Of a stretch of DNA of 64,000 bases, positions 27,301 to 39,800 are shown in pieces. Below the pieces are notes generated by a model, which was not told the origin of the DNA, ran no database searches, and saw only the letters and a list, made by a program, of their open reading frames with translations. The stretch is from NCBI GenBank assembly GCA_023055355.1, contig JALJCS010000038.1, forward strand, positions 2,108,001 through 2,172,000. The letters run 5' to 3'. Every line of letters begins with the position of its first letter. The stretch's first letter is position 1. This DNA is from Agelaius tricolor (taxonomy: Eukaryota; Chordata; Aves; Passeriformes; Icteridae). Made by a program: the position numbers and the translations under genes.

Positions 27301-30300
27301 GCTCCCTGACTAAAACAGATGGCTGGAGTGACCTTGTGCCAATAAATCCAATAATCCATTATTTCAACTTTTCAATCCATTATTTCAATGCACTGGAGTT
27401 CTTTAAAGTAGAGCAGTCTCCACTCCAAAAGTATTCAAAATATGAATAAAAGTATTTCAAAGCACATCTGAAGATGGGGCAATGTTACACACAGGTGCCT
27501 CACGAGGTGAAGTTCATCTGAAGTTACACCAAACCAGTCAATGCTGTCACCCCACTGCACACAAATGGCCACAACTTTAAACAAGTAAATCACAGCTTTC
27601 TCAAGGTAAAGTCATTTTAAACTCTAAGTAAGACTGAGATGCTCTAAATCTGTGCCCAACACAAATGAACAAGCCAGGAAATTCCAGCAATAGTCTTAAA
27701 TCATGCCACACTTTTTTCAGGCAAAGGCAGCTGAGTAAGTAGTTTACAGGCAACAGGCTTTTAGTCAGAAAAGGCCCTGTGCTGGCAGATGAGTTCAGCT
27801 CTGTGGTGTCAGTGTGATTTATCACAGTCCCACCAGGAATTTGGGATGTGATTTTCAAATCTTGTAGATAAGCACAGGCCAGGTTAAGGGGCTCCCATCA
27901 CCCTGTGAAACAGCCACTGACTGTCAGGGTATTTTGTATCTGGAATTGATACTTGTGCTGTGAAAAGGACATCCCTGACACCTTTACAGTATCACAGCAC
28001 CAGCACAGCTTTCTGCTCAAATACACAGTTACAAGATGAGCCTCTCTAATGCTGCCATCCCCAGGTACTGCAATCACAAGAATTTCCACATCCCTGCAGC
28101 CATTCTTGCAACTAACAGGATTAAAACAAGTAAGTTTTCCATGTGATTGGAGTCACTGACTCTTCACTAACTTTTAAAACTAGTTTTATACAAAAGATCA
28201 AAAGTACTTGGTTAGTGAAGTGTAGAAAAAAGTCTGTTTAAATACCTTTTAAAAATGCAGCATTTTAATCTCACTGAAAAATATCACACCCACAGCATTT
28301 CTTATATTCAAGAGCCTTCTTTAAGATATACTTAGTAAAAAGTATTAAAGTACCAACACAGCTTTGGAGCCATCTTACAGAAGGAAAAGGAGAAACCAAC
28401 AAGCCAAGAACCAAGTCTAAATTTATTTTTTTTCAGTAGCTAATTTAACAACACAAAACAGTTTAAGCTACAAACTCGAGACAAAGGGAGAGACTGTAGA
28501 AATATTAACTGGAAAAGGCTAAACAGAGAAAGAAAAAGCAGAGTATTCCCAAAGATTATGACTTCTGTAAGTATTTCTGTCAAGAGAAGATGTTCTTCTG
28601 TTCAGTGTATTTTTATCCCAAGCCAAATGAAAAAGCAGCTGGTAGTGCCAGTTATGCTGCTCGCAGGGGTGGGGAGGAGGGGGACACACCACAAACACAC
28701 CCTCAGCCTTTGCTGCAACAACACCCAAATTCAGGCACCTGGAGCACCTATTCTGGGCCAGGGGGATCAGCAGCAGCATTTATCTCTCCTCATCCCCCAG
28801 CAGTTAAATTTAGGGTGTGCCAGTAAATGGTTATTGCCCCCTCTGCCCCAAGAGGAAAGGGGATCTCAACACCACAGGATCAGAAGCTCCAGATTTACAC
28901 TTTTCCATCTGATTTCTATGGCAGGTAGGGTCAGGTCACATCCCCAGGTATTGCTCTGGCAAAAGCCATGAATGAGGACAGAAGGACTTTACAGCAATTG
29001 TGCTCAAAGAAAAATTCAGATTGACAACACAGCAGCCCTTTTCACTCACATCTTTGAAATGTTGGTCATGAAAGGATTAAGCCTAACCCCCTCCCTTTCA
29101 CCACACAAAAAACTGAAGCCCATTTTATGCTTCCTAACCATGCCCAATCTTACATTTCCCTCACAGTTAAATTGAACATTGCCATTATACAAGTGACATA
29201 AGCAATGAATGAAAAGTTCCAGCAGGGAGAAAAACCACTGGTGGCATAGGAAAGCAAGCAGCTGATAATTCCCTTTTTCACCACCCAGAAATAATAACTC
29301 TAAACACTCTAAACCTCATTTCAAACTGATCACTACAACTGGCAATACAATTAATTTTATTTATTTATTCATCTTTAAAGAAAGAAGGTGTCTGGCTTCT
29401 TCTAATAGTAAATATTTTCCTGGTTATATTAAGATCTGATATTAGATTCCATAACTAAATTAGATCATTATTTATAGTTATAACTTGATATTATACACAT
29501 TCTCCTGGACTTTGTTACAGGTGCTTAACTGACGTGGGAACAGGAATATCACCAAAAAAAAAAAAGAAAAAAACAACCCAGCAAGCCCAAACAAAGAGAG
29601 AAAATCATATTCAGCAATATTTAAGATTCTTTGGGCTCTATGCTGTGCTAATACACTACTGCTAATTGCTACTCATCACATTTCTGTCAGAGGAAAATTG
29701 TTTAAAAACAATCCATGTCATAAAAAGCCCAAACATGGAAGGGCTGTCACTTCACCCTCTGGCAGGAGCCAGGCTAACCAGCCAGCCACAAAAGGGAGTC
29801 AGGGATTATTGCAATTCCTCACACACAACTGCATGTATTAATAGCAAATAAATAAATAAGAACAAGCCCTGGCTTTCTAGAATAATTTAATTAACACTAC
29901 ACACAGAAAGTCAGCCCAGCTATGAAATCTTTTTAACTACAAGCAGGTGATCAGAGAGCTCTAAACTTGGCACTAACACAAGGACTGAGACTCCTAAATC
30001 TCTGCAGCATTTCTTTTTTTGCCCCCAAGAGGAACCTTTCAAAATATTCACAGAGTTAGGCAGCAATTCAGTAAACCTTGAAACCACTGCAACCTATCTA
30101 ATGTATTCATCAAGGCCTTTTAAACCTGCTCCAAGAAGTGAACCCAGCATTACACAGAACAATAGCAAATGATGTGAAACTGTAAAGTAAAAACAAAACA
30201 TGAATAATGCCCAGGAAAGTGACAGCAATTCACCACTGCAAGAACTTTACTCTGGGTCTTAATGTGCTACTCAAAGAAACGCTTCTGCTGAGAAAGGAAA

Positions 30301-32375
30301 CATCATTACTTGTGCTCATTATGCTTATTAAATGACATGAACACATAATACCAGACACTAAGCTGGAACATTCTTAAACACACACCTGTCTGCAACTGCC
30401 ACAAAATCTGGTGCCCTCCCCTGCTTCCATCACTGCAAAGTGCTTTGATTATTTTATTTGCTTATTATGGATGAATCCCAGAATGGTTTGGGCTGGAAAG
30501 GACCTTAAAGCTCATCCATGCTGCCATGGGCAGGGATAATTTCCATTATCCCAGGCTGCTCCAAGCCCCATCCAAACTGGCCTTGGGCACTTCCAGGGAT
30601 CAGGGGCAGCCACAGCTTCTCTGGGCACCCTGTGCCAGGGCCTGCCCTCCCTCAAAGGGAAGAATTTCTTCCTAATAAACAAAAAGGCATCTTTTCCAAA
30701 GATATATTTGTGTGTGTTTGCACCCTGCATGTGTTCCAGGCCACTCAGTTTGCACAGAGGCTGAATCACATCCCCAGCTCCTGTCAGGGCTGACAAGAAG
30801 GTGCCTGGCAGCTGGAAGAATTTCAGGAATCAGGACAAGTCAACATCCCAGCAGTCCAGCTGCAAATAGAGCCAGCATTCATTTTAAACTACAAATAGTT
30901 ACTGAAGACAAATATTTGTCCAAACACCAAAACATCTGCAGTCGGCCAGTGTATCTCACATGGGAATCCATTAATAATGCCACTTTTTAGTCAACATAAA
31001 GGTAACAAAGAGTTAAGGTGTCAGGATTAAACACAGCCAGAGATAAAATCATTTTAATTAAAGCTTATCTCATGACTTATTAGATATTCTGACTATATTT
31101 TCATGGTGTAAGTCCCTGCAATTCCCCACAAATGTAGTCCTGGGTGAACTGGGCTGCTACAAAACCAGAACAAATGAACAAACCAAAGCAAAATCCTTTA
31201 CTCAGTTTTTTACTGAGTAAAGGCTTTTAAGCTCTTGATTTCATTTTAAGCTTCAGTGTGGCACAGCTGTTTCTGATAAGCAGAGCACCTGATTGCTGCT
31301 CAGCAAAGACAACAGCAGGCAGATGGATTCCCAAGGTTTGCACTGATTATTAGAACTCCCAGAGTTTTCAAAGATTTACTTTCTAGTTGTTCATACATGT
31401 AAATTGAAGAGGGGTTTTTTCACCTAATGGGATCACTCCAGCAGTGCTTTGATTCTGACAGATTTCCAACAACTATCCCCAGAAATTAATGTCAGGAAAC
31501 TGCAGGATCAGACCACACAAAGAATGAAAACCTGTATTAGCACCCACTGGAAGGTTCTCTGGAAACAGCAGCTCTGGAAAGAGTTCTGCACACAAAACCT
31601 GATCCTGGTTTCTGGGTCATTTCCAGGGGTTTTGAATCATACATTCCTTTAAGGCACGTTCTTCCTTTCACTCATTGCCGTGTAAGAGATTCATTAAAAA
31701 AACCCCAACGCCGAAGAGCAAGGAGAGAAGCTCTGCCTAAACTGATAAAACAATGACAGAGGCTAAATCCATAGCAAACAAAGGGTGAAAACTTCAGAAC
31801 TGCAGCCTTCTAAGTTCTTTGTGATAACAGGAAGCAAAATGTTTTATTGTAGAAGTAAACAACATCCTGACTTCACATTACCTACCCAGGAGCAAGGAAA
31901 TGAGAAAAGCCTTCCTCACCGAGGGGACAGACTCTAACAACTGATTTATTTAAAGCCCAACCCCCGACAAGGGAACCTCCTTAGCAAATAACCAAGGCAG
32001 GGGAAACCTGGAAATCGCTACTCCGCCTTTGCAATGGGGGTGCTGAGCCTTTTTCAATAAAAAGCACAGAATTAAAAGGGGGCTTTGGCTGGCGGGGGGA
32101 CCCTGCAGGGGGGGTAGGGGCAGCACCCCGGAGCAAGTTTGCCTGGAAGGAAGGAAAGGGGACAGAGGGAGGCAGGAAAGGGGACACAGGGGGAACATCA
32201 ACCCCCCGCCTTCCCCATCCCCCCGACCCCTTCCCTTTCTCCTGCCGCCTCCTCCCCCAGCCCTTTCTCCCTGCTTCGCCGCTCATCTCTCTGCTCTGCC
32301 TCCTCCTCTCCGTCCCCGCGGCCGTCCCCGGTGTCGCCGCGGCGGTGGCGGCGGGGGGCGGCCCAGCGCACTCAC
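24320..32375 (-). other. TSC1 5' UTR intron region
   Basis: This 8-kb AT-rich stretch between the CpG-island exon and the first coding exon is transcribed as TSC1 intron. Human TSC1 has a second noncoding exon here; I could not locate an equivalent with confidence. It contains a CR1 fragment at about 30.5-30.7 kb and no recognisable coding exon. Confidence 0.6.
30472..30690 (-). repeat. CR1 LINE fragment, minus orientation
   Basis: The plus strand reads as the reverse complement of an avian CR1 3' region: AGAATGGTTTGGGCTGGAAA, GGACCTTAAAGCTCATCC, CTTCCAGGGATCAGGGGCAG, CTTCTCTGGGCACCCTGTGC and AAGAATTTCTTCCTAAT. Confidence 0.9.
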
Positions 32376-32480
32376 CTCGCCCTCTCCTCCCCTCAGCTGT
32401 TTACCACTCCGGGCTCCTCCGGCCCACAGGGCGCCGCCATCTTGGCCCTGCCTCCCCCTCCCACCACAGCGCTTCGGCCC
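32376..32480 (-). other. TSC1: TSC1 noncoding first exon (5' end approximate)
   Basis: On the minus strand the sequence GGCGAG is followed by GTGAGTGC, a consensus donor at 32374-32375, which sets the left edge. The right edge (transcription start) is not visible and is placed loosely just upstream of the YY1 site. It is inferred as exon 1 because it lies in the only CpG island upstream of the hamartin start. Confidence 0.6.
32433..32443 (-). promoter_or_regulatory. YY1 site (AAGATGGCGGC)
   Basis: A perfect AAGATGGCGGC motif on the minus strand in the TSC1 first exon. YY1 sites of this form typically lie just downstream of start sites in CpG-island promoters. Its ATG also opens a 15-codon uORF ending at 32393. 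Confidence 0.75.
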
Positions 32481-34649
32481 TCGGATCCCTCCGCCGCGCA
32501 ACCTAGTCCCGCCTCACCGCCTCGCTTTCCGCTGCCTGCTCGGCTTCTCTCCGGGTCCCTCCCCGTTCCGTTCACCCCTTCCGCCTCACGGGACGTTCCC
32601 GCCGCGGGGGATGAACGGGGGGCGGGCCTGCGGCCGCCGCGCCCCCGCGGAGTCCCGCGGCGGAGGGATCTCGGCGGGGTCAGCGCTGCGGCGGCGGAGG
32701 TCGCGTGATGCGGGGGGCGGGGCCGCGCGCGGGCGGTAAACAAGGCCCGGCCCTGAGGGGACGCGGCGGGTGGGGGTCGGTCCCGGTTCTTTCGGTTCTC
32801 CTGGGTTTCACCTGGAGATCCTGCACAAAGCGCGGGGATGTGCTGAAATGAAATAAAAAAGCGTCTCGGAAATATCGCTGTGTGCGGCGGTGCTGGCGGG
32901 ACACGGCTCTGGTGGCTCCCGGACAGCACCCCCGGGCACGCGCCCCAAATCTCATTGATTTTAATTGATGAGCGTGCAAAGCTCGTTTCGTTCTCCTGGT
33001 TTTGGATCCCTCAGGACTTAGTCATCCAAACCGTGCACAAAGATTCTGTCTTTGTTTTTGTTTTCTGTTTTTTCCCCCGTAGAATGCAGCAACATAGGAC
33101 ACAAACATCCCATCTTTGTAAATAAAGGTTAATTTTTCCCTGTGGAAGAAAGGAAGTCATCACGGGGAAGGATCTCCAGCCTTCGGTTTGGTGTGCCAGT
33201 GCAACAGGTTTAACACTCGGCATTTTATTCCCCAGGCTGGTGGGATCTCAATGTTTTTCCCTGTCCAAGGAGGAGCAGCTCTGCCAGGGACACACCGAGG
33301 GTGCTCGGTCTGACTCTGGAGTCTCCATCAATTGTCCCCAGAGCCCAGCAGGAACCACAGGCATTACATTTGCCAGGTGGAAACGAGGTGAAAGAAAAAA
33401 AAAACCCCACCAGATTAGAGCCCCATCTGAGAGGGATCGGTTGGTTTTTAACTTCTGCAGCAGTTTTTGTGTTTCCTAGCTCTGATCCCTGCAGGACTGA
33501 GATAGTTCCTTCCTGCTGCACCTGCAATGGGTCGTCCTGCTTCATGATGAGATAAGAGTTGCTTGGAGCCAGCATATTTTTAATCTAGTCCTGCCTTGTG
33601 CCTGGCAATTAATATTTATTATGGTCTGGACAGAGTGATGGTAGTTTTTTTTTTCTTGATGTGCAGAAGACATGTTTGTTTAATCTGCCACAGAAAAGAG
33701 TGGAAATTAAGATGAACTTCAGAAAAGAGCTGGAAGCAATTAGTCGTGTTATTTTACTGGGACTTAATTGCTGTAACAGTCAAATTGACAAAGAAAACAT
33801 GGATGCTATAGCAGGGCTTTGCTGCTGGATTTGAAAGGAGAAACAACTGCACTAAAAAGGACGTGTTATGTTGTAATTAACCTGCTTATTATTACTGAGA
33901 TGTACACTTAAAAATCTATTTACTTAGGGTGCACTGGAGCATGTGCCACATAGTGAGCACTCACAGCAGCACACAGAATTTAATTCCACACAGAATTGAA
34001 CTGTCCTTGTGTGCAAGCAGGGCTCTCTACATCCCCTGTGGCCTGTGTGGGTCAGGGCCAGGACAAGCCTCTGGGAGCCCAGATAAGCTCTCTGTGGCTC
34101 TCCCCTCTCTGCTGAGCCTGAATAAGAGAGAACGGGGAAAATGATATCAACAGGAAGAACATAAAATAAGAATGACCACACGGGGTCAGCTCAAAGGTTC
34201 TCCCAGCTCCAACTGCACCTCCAGCTCTCTGGGTTTATAATTCAGCTTGTGTAAGTCACCTTTTGATGATGCTTTCAGTGGAGAGATGAACAGAAGCCAT
34301 AGACAGAAATCCAGTGAACACAACAAGCCAAGCTGACTGCACTCCCATCCTGCAGCTTTTTGCTCCACAGGAATCCCTGAAATCAAATAAAGGGAGAAGG
34401 AGTGGGTGAGAGCTGGAGAAAGCCCAGCAGTGTCCCCATGTCCCTTCAGGCTTTGCAGTGTGGTGACCTTGGTGCTGAATGAGAGTTTCTGTGCTGTTAG
34501 CTCAGGGATCAGCCTGTCTGCACTTACATCTGGCCGTGTGAGGGAGATGGGGAGGCAGAAGAGCTGCTCCAGCTGTTACTGACACTGGAGATGGAGGCAG
34601 CCTCCTTTTCCACAGCCCTCTGAAATCTGCTGGCTGGGAGGTTTTACTG

Positions 34650-34705
34650 AACAGAGAATCTTAGAGTGGCCTGGAAGGGACCTTAAATATTTTGACACAA
34701 CTACT
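34650..34705 (-). repeat. Short CR1 LINE scrap, minus orientation
   Basis: The text AGAATCTTAGAGTGGCCTGG then AAGGGACCTTAAA matches the reverse complement of the CR1 3' end. Only about 50 bases remain. Confidence 0.65.
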
Positions 34706-36306
34706 TTTCTAGGGTTTCTTTTTTGTGTGGTTGACTTACTTGGACTGTCTCGAGTTTAAGAGGCACATTCTGCACCCATCTGCACTTTGTGTCAATGGGA
34801 AGTCTGTGCTCAGGGGTGCTGGCAGAAGCCAGCTCCAATGTTTGGTAAAATTACATCTCAGTCCTTTTCAGCAGCTTGTCATTTTCCTGTTTTGTTTAAT
34901 TCCTGTAACTGTCTTCATACGAAACCCTGAAGCTGCAATGTACATTTTGGGTTTCTGTTACAATGCTTGTTTTTGTAGCGGGAAATGTAATCCCTCAAAT
35001 GCCTGTGTTTAAGAGGATGCAAATCAGCTCCCCAGCACAATGCCTTGGGAACGTTTCTTTCATGCAAAACTCGCCTAGATAAATATGGAGGGGAGGAGGG
35101 AGCGGGGAAAAGGGATTGTTCACTTCTCTAAACAACGAGAATTAATTATGCTCAGTATTATGACAGATGGGTTAAGATCAAAATCTGAATCTTTCTCAAT
35201 GCGGGTGAAATCCACGCTCCTATCTCGAGTTGCATCAGTCCCATTGCACAGCCCGGCCGGTGCCATGGGGCAGTGCCACCATGGCTGGCACTGGCACAGC
35301 ACTGGGGACAGCAGGTCCTGCTGTGGCTGCTGCAGAATCCCTCTGCTCTCAGCCCCGAGTGTCCCTGGATCTGCTCCGCCAGGGAAGCCCCAGCCTCCCG
35401 CTGAGCCCAGGGCAGAACAAAGGTTGTTCCTTCCTGGTGTTCCTCACCCCGGGCTGCAGCAGGAAAAGGGACCCAGCAGAGCTGTAGGAAGCAGTGAAAT
35501 GCATTTGGAAGCTCACAGGGAGCAGGAAACTCCATCTCCAGAAGAGTTTTCCTGCTGGTGGCAGTCCAGTACTCAGCACACAACGGCTGCTTTACACTTT
35601 ACCTCTGATGAATTCCTTGGAAGGCATCTCTGCACTCTCACAGAGAGGGGACATCTGAGGGCACACACAGCTCATGCCACTGTGCACCTGCACAGCCAGG
35701 AGGGTTGTGAGAATAGAGAATAGGTGGAATCAAGGAATTATTCCCATTCTCTCTCTCCCAAGTATTTGGGGATTTTGGCTCTCCTTGTTTGTTTCCAAAT
35801 AAGAGTGATGCCCAAGGATTTTAAAAAGAAAAAACTCCAGCTCCTGTTCCCAGCCATGCTACAGAACAACCTGGGGGCAGTCACTCTGCCCCTGCTCCAT
35901 CCTCCCTCCTTCCACTGGGCCATTACTTTGACACTCAATTATTCCACATTTGCAAACCCGTTCTCAAACCTTTTTTGAAAGCAAGCGATAGAAGTGCAAA
36001 TTCTTATTATTGCTCTTGAAGAGCTTTTTGCAAAGCTGTTGTTAATGAGCTTGCTTAATGAGCTTTCTTAAATCTATATTTATACCCTGTATACAGCTGT
36101 ATATAGATAGAGCAATGCCTAAAATATGTGTGGATTGCACACACATATGCCTGGGAAAATGAAGGGTGATTAACACGCATCTTCTTCGGTTATACCATGC
36201 AAGTATTTATTCGTTTTTCCTTGGAAATAGGAGAGATAAAAGATCCATTCTGGAATAAAATAATTCTGTGCACATGTGCTTGATGGTTTTGTTTATGAGC
36301 CCCAAG

Positions 36307-36331
36307 TATGTGAGTGTGTGTGTGTGTGTGA
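36307..36331. repeat. TG dinucleotide microsatellite
   Basis: A short run of about eight TG units, followed about 90 bases later by a poly-T run at 36417-36432. Confidence 0.9.
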
Positions 36332-36599
36332 GACAGATGGTGTGTCTGTTTGTGAGAGATATGATGCGGGGATGAATGTCTGTAAAAATACAGGTTTCTT
36401 AAGGGCTTTTTTAAATTTTTTTTTTTTTTTTTAACTGAAAGACAAAATAACAAATGCCTGCTCAGTACATTATTTCCTGTGTCATGCTTTTTGTCAATAT
36501 GACAGAGGAGTATTCCTGCAGAAGGCAAAGCTGCCCCCAAAAGTGAAGGGTGCTGCCCCCAGGGCTTCAAGCTGGGCATCGTGAATTCTCTTCAAGTTG

Positions 36600-36700
36600 T
36601 CAAAGTCCTGGGAAGTTTTGATAAGCAAATACTTTCTGGGCTCTGCCTCTTATTGGCTGTTTCTTCACCGCCAGATTTTGACACAAATAATCTGATTGAA
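36600..36700 (+). promoter_or_regulatory. Candidate GFI1B promoter (GATA, inverted CCAAT, Gfi-like sites)
   Basis: A TGATAAG GATA motif lies at 36619-36625 and an inverted CCAAT box (ATTGG) at 36652-36656. AATC-type cores, the Gfi1/Gfi1b recognition core, follow at about 36687-36706. Human GFI1B is reported to be driven by GATA-1 with NF-Y and to repress itself. That matches this motif set and supports the assignment, but no transcript is seen here. Confidence 0.5.
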
Positions 36701-36841
36701 AAATCAGGGAGGGGAACAGGGGAAAAAAAAACAGAGAGAAAAAAGGAGAAGTATCTATTTCAACTGACTGCGACCAAGTGAAAAAGTGGAAGAGGAGTCC
36801 CGAGAGAGGACGACGTCTCGCTTGTCTGGGGAGATTTCAAG
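36700..36841 (+). other. GFI1B: Candidate GFI1B noncoding first exon
   Basis: A locally CpG-richer segment (about 36768-36830) ends with TTTCAAG followed by GTAAAT, a good donor at 36842. The start is approximate. It lies 4.9 kb upstream of the first coding exon, on the correct strand, just after the GATA and CCAAT elements. Confidence 0.4.
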
Positions 36842-39800
36842 GTAAATCCAGTAAAGCAAAGTCCCTCAAACAGGTGATTGATTTATTCTTTTCAACACTT
36901 TTAACTGCATTGGTTTTCTCCTTTTTCTGATATGTTTTTCTAAGCTTTTTTCCTCCTCCTTCTTCTTTGCTCATATCTGAAAATATGTAATATATTCCAT
37001 TGCCTAAGCCACTTGTCCTGAGGGCTCCTTTGTGGTAATAGTTCACCTGACTCATTTGAATTGAACCTTTTGGAATTATATGCCATGTGCTTCACTTTTA
37101 AAGGTGAAAATAGTAATAGAACAAAATATAAGAGATGTGACAATGGTCTCAGGTACCTGTGTCCCAGGAGCTGTGGAGTTTTTTACTTTGCCATTGAGGG
37201 GAGGGAAGACTGTGTTTTTCCTTTTATTTGCTCTTTTATAGGGCCAGACCTTTACATTCAGAGAGCAGCACACCTCTGCTGCCATCACCTGTGCCAGTTT
37301 TTGTACATGACAATTCCTCTCCATTCAGGATTTTTGCTTTGAGTTCATCTTTGATTATTTTTCCACCCTTTTTGAATATAGGCTGATTAATCTAACAATT
37401 TTTTAGCATATGGAATTAGCTATTTATAGGCACTTCTCATATCACAAGATTGATTCAAAACATTAATGGTTTGCAAGTTCACATTGAAATTGCATCTGTA
37501 CTTTAAGGAGATCTGGAATTTGGGAGATTGCATTGTATAATTCCATCCATGGAACCCTAAGGCAAAGTTTCCTTGAGCCAGTGGCATTCCCAACATCTCA
37601 GGGAGCTATGTGAGCTTTCCAGAGAACAAGTGCTGCAATTAATGTCTAAATATGTTTTGTTCTGGATGTTGCAGCTATACCAGCGTTTCTGTTCCACTTC
37701 TTTGACAAAATTTCCACCATAATTTGCTGCCCTTGCCACAATGTCCATTTATCCAGTCTTACCACAAGAATTAAAAATGTCCTGTTAATTTTTCCAATAA
37801 AAAGTGGTGTTTAAATTAATCGCCCCAAGTACATTTGATTTTGCAATGGTGGACTAGTGAAGAAATGATTAATTTTGTTGTAAAGAGCTGAAATTCTTTC
37901 AAATTTGACTTTATATTTAAAGAGTCAAGAGTCCATAAAACCTCTTATTTTATTTTGTTTGGGTTCTTAAACCACAGACACATTGTGTTCTACTTTGCAC
38001 TTTTTTTCTTCTAAAATGTAATCTTTTGAAAGAGAAACTATTCTGTATTTTTGGAAGCTTCACTTTTTCCAGAAAAAAAGAAAAAGAAGGAAAAAAAAGC
38101 ACAAAAAGGGCAATATTAGGATATAAATATAAATAATATCAATTAAATAATGGAAAGGAAAAAGTGCTTTTTAGCCTAAAACTTTGTATGCTCATCAACT
38201 TATGTGAAGATGTGGTGTAATGTACTACTAGTGAGTTCTAGTCTTCTAATGCCAGTTAAAATTTAATGTTTCACTGAATGTAACAAGAAAAAGCATTTAA
38301 TCTCTACAATTAACCTTGGAAATCTGAAAACAGAATTACTTGAATTTAGAGGAAAATGCAAGTCAGCTTTAGAATGGAGCTTTCACTGCAAATTGGGTTC
38401 AGCGTGGCACAATCCTGCAAACACTGTCCCCACCAAAGGCTCCATAACCTCATTCACTGAGAGTTTGAATTTCCTTTAAATTACATCAAGGACCAGTGCT
38501 GTGGGTTTGGGAACTGAGAGCTGTTGTGCAGTGAAGTGAGTGAGGGCTTCATGAGGAACACGGGATCCAGAAAAATGAGGATCCTGGAGTCAGAAGCCAC
38601 CCCCAAACTAAAAAACAATCCCACTTGCAATGTTTCAGTGTCCCATTAGAGTTTTACCTGGGATACTCTGCAAAATCATCCAAAAGTGTTGCTGAGGGTG
38701 GAGGAACTTTGAGTTTGAACATGCAAATGCTGGATCTGCTTTCAGATCTGACTGGGGAATTTATAACTGGTGAAAGAAACCCCTTCTAAGGTGCTTCAGG
38801 TGAGGTACCCAAAATAGTGAAGCTGCTTTTTTCCCCTTGGCTGCCACTGTCTTTTTCTTGAGGCACATTAGAACATTATTATACAGCTGCATGAATGGCA
38901 GGCTAATAAGAATGCCAATTTTAGCCACCTGCTGGTTTTATATCCTATATTGAATTAATAAAAATGCCAGAACACTTCAATTTTGAATGGGCACTCCTGC
39001 CCAAGCAATAAATTCCCTTGTGCACTTACCACCAGTCCAGGTAGAAACAGCTGCCACAGGGGCTGAAATGAGCAAAAAAAAGAAAGTTTAATTTTCAGCA
39101 AAAGATTGAAGCTAAATTCTGTCAGAAGCTTCAATAACTCTAAAATGTAGCTGGTGGCAGGGTCCACAGCTCTGCTTTTCCTGGGAAATACAGTAAGCCA
39201 TTAGGAGCTGCAGATCTCTTGCTACAGATAATCTGGAGTTTCGAGGAAGAACAGTCCTTTTTCCTCCCACAATCTCTGCTTGTAGCTTTCCTCTAGCCTG
39301 GTTGTGTGAATCACAAAGCCAGTCCAGTGCAGTTGTTAATTAACTCTGCTTTGGGCTCCCAGTTCCTTTTTTTTCTGTAAAATGGGGTGGGGGAAGGTGA
39401 CTTCCTTTTGCAACGTTCAGTCCATTGAGGATGGTTGTGCTCAGTCGTTATCAGCACTCAGGATACTGCACCAAATTTGACTTTTACACAGCCTGGGCAA
39501 GCACATCCAGAAAGATTCTTTTTCTTCATGGACATCTGCTTTCAGGCACCACTGGAAAAGAGGGGCTGTATTTAGTGCTGTCTGTACTTGGCATAAAACT
39601 TTGCTGGATCGCTTAAACCACGCATCTCCCATCTGATTCACCTGGCTGAGCTGCCCAGCTGCTGCCACAGGATTCTGCAGGGTTCTCCAGCCTGAGGGCA
39701 GGGAGAGTGGCTGTTCCAGCAGGCACAGCTGGATGCAGGCTCTGCCCAGGGAAACCAGGAGCTGGTTAATTCAGGCAGAGGAATTTGATGTCTGAAGTTT

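Larger units (their letters stand above)
32230..32770. promoter_or_regulatory. CpG-island promoter of TSC1
   Basis: This is the only strongly CpG-dense, GC-rich block in the window. It surrounds the presumed TSC1 first exon and contains a YY1 element. It fits a TATA-less housekeeping promoter. No divergent gene was recognised on the plus side. Confidence 0.85.
32800..36600. other. Intergenic DNA between TSC1 and GFI1B
   Basis: No coding exon was recognised. The longest frames (for example 35085-35723) have no familiar domains and sit in mixed GC sequence without splice or start support. Contents include a CR1 scrap near 34.65-34.70 kb and a short TG run at about 36.3 kb next to a poly-T stretch. 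Confidence 0.6.

Noticed and set aside
32139..32929. Long overlapping ORFs on both strands
   Set aside because: They are a by-product of the stop-poor GC-rich CpG island.
35085..35723. 212-codon plus-strand ORF between TSC1 and GFI1B
   Set aside because: No recognisable domain, no splice context, low-complexity composition, and an overlapping 141-codon frame on the other strand; most likely chance.
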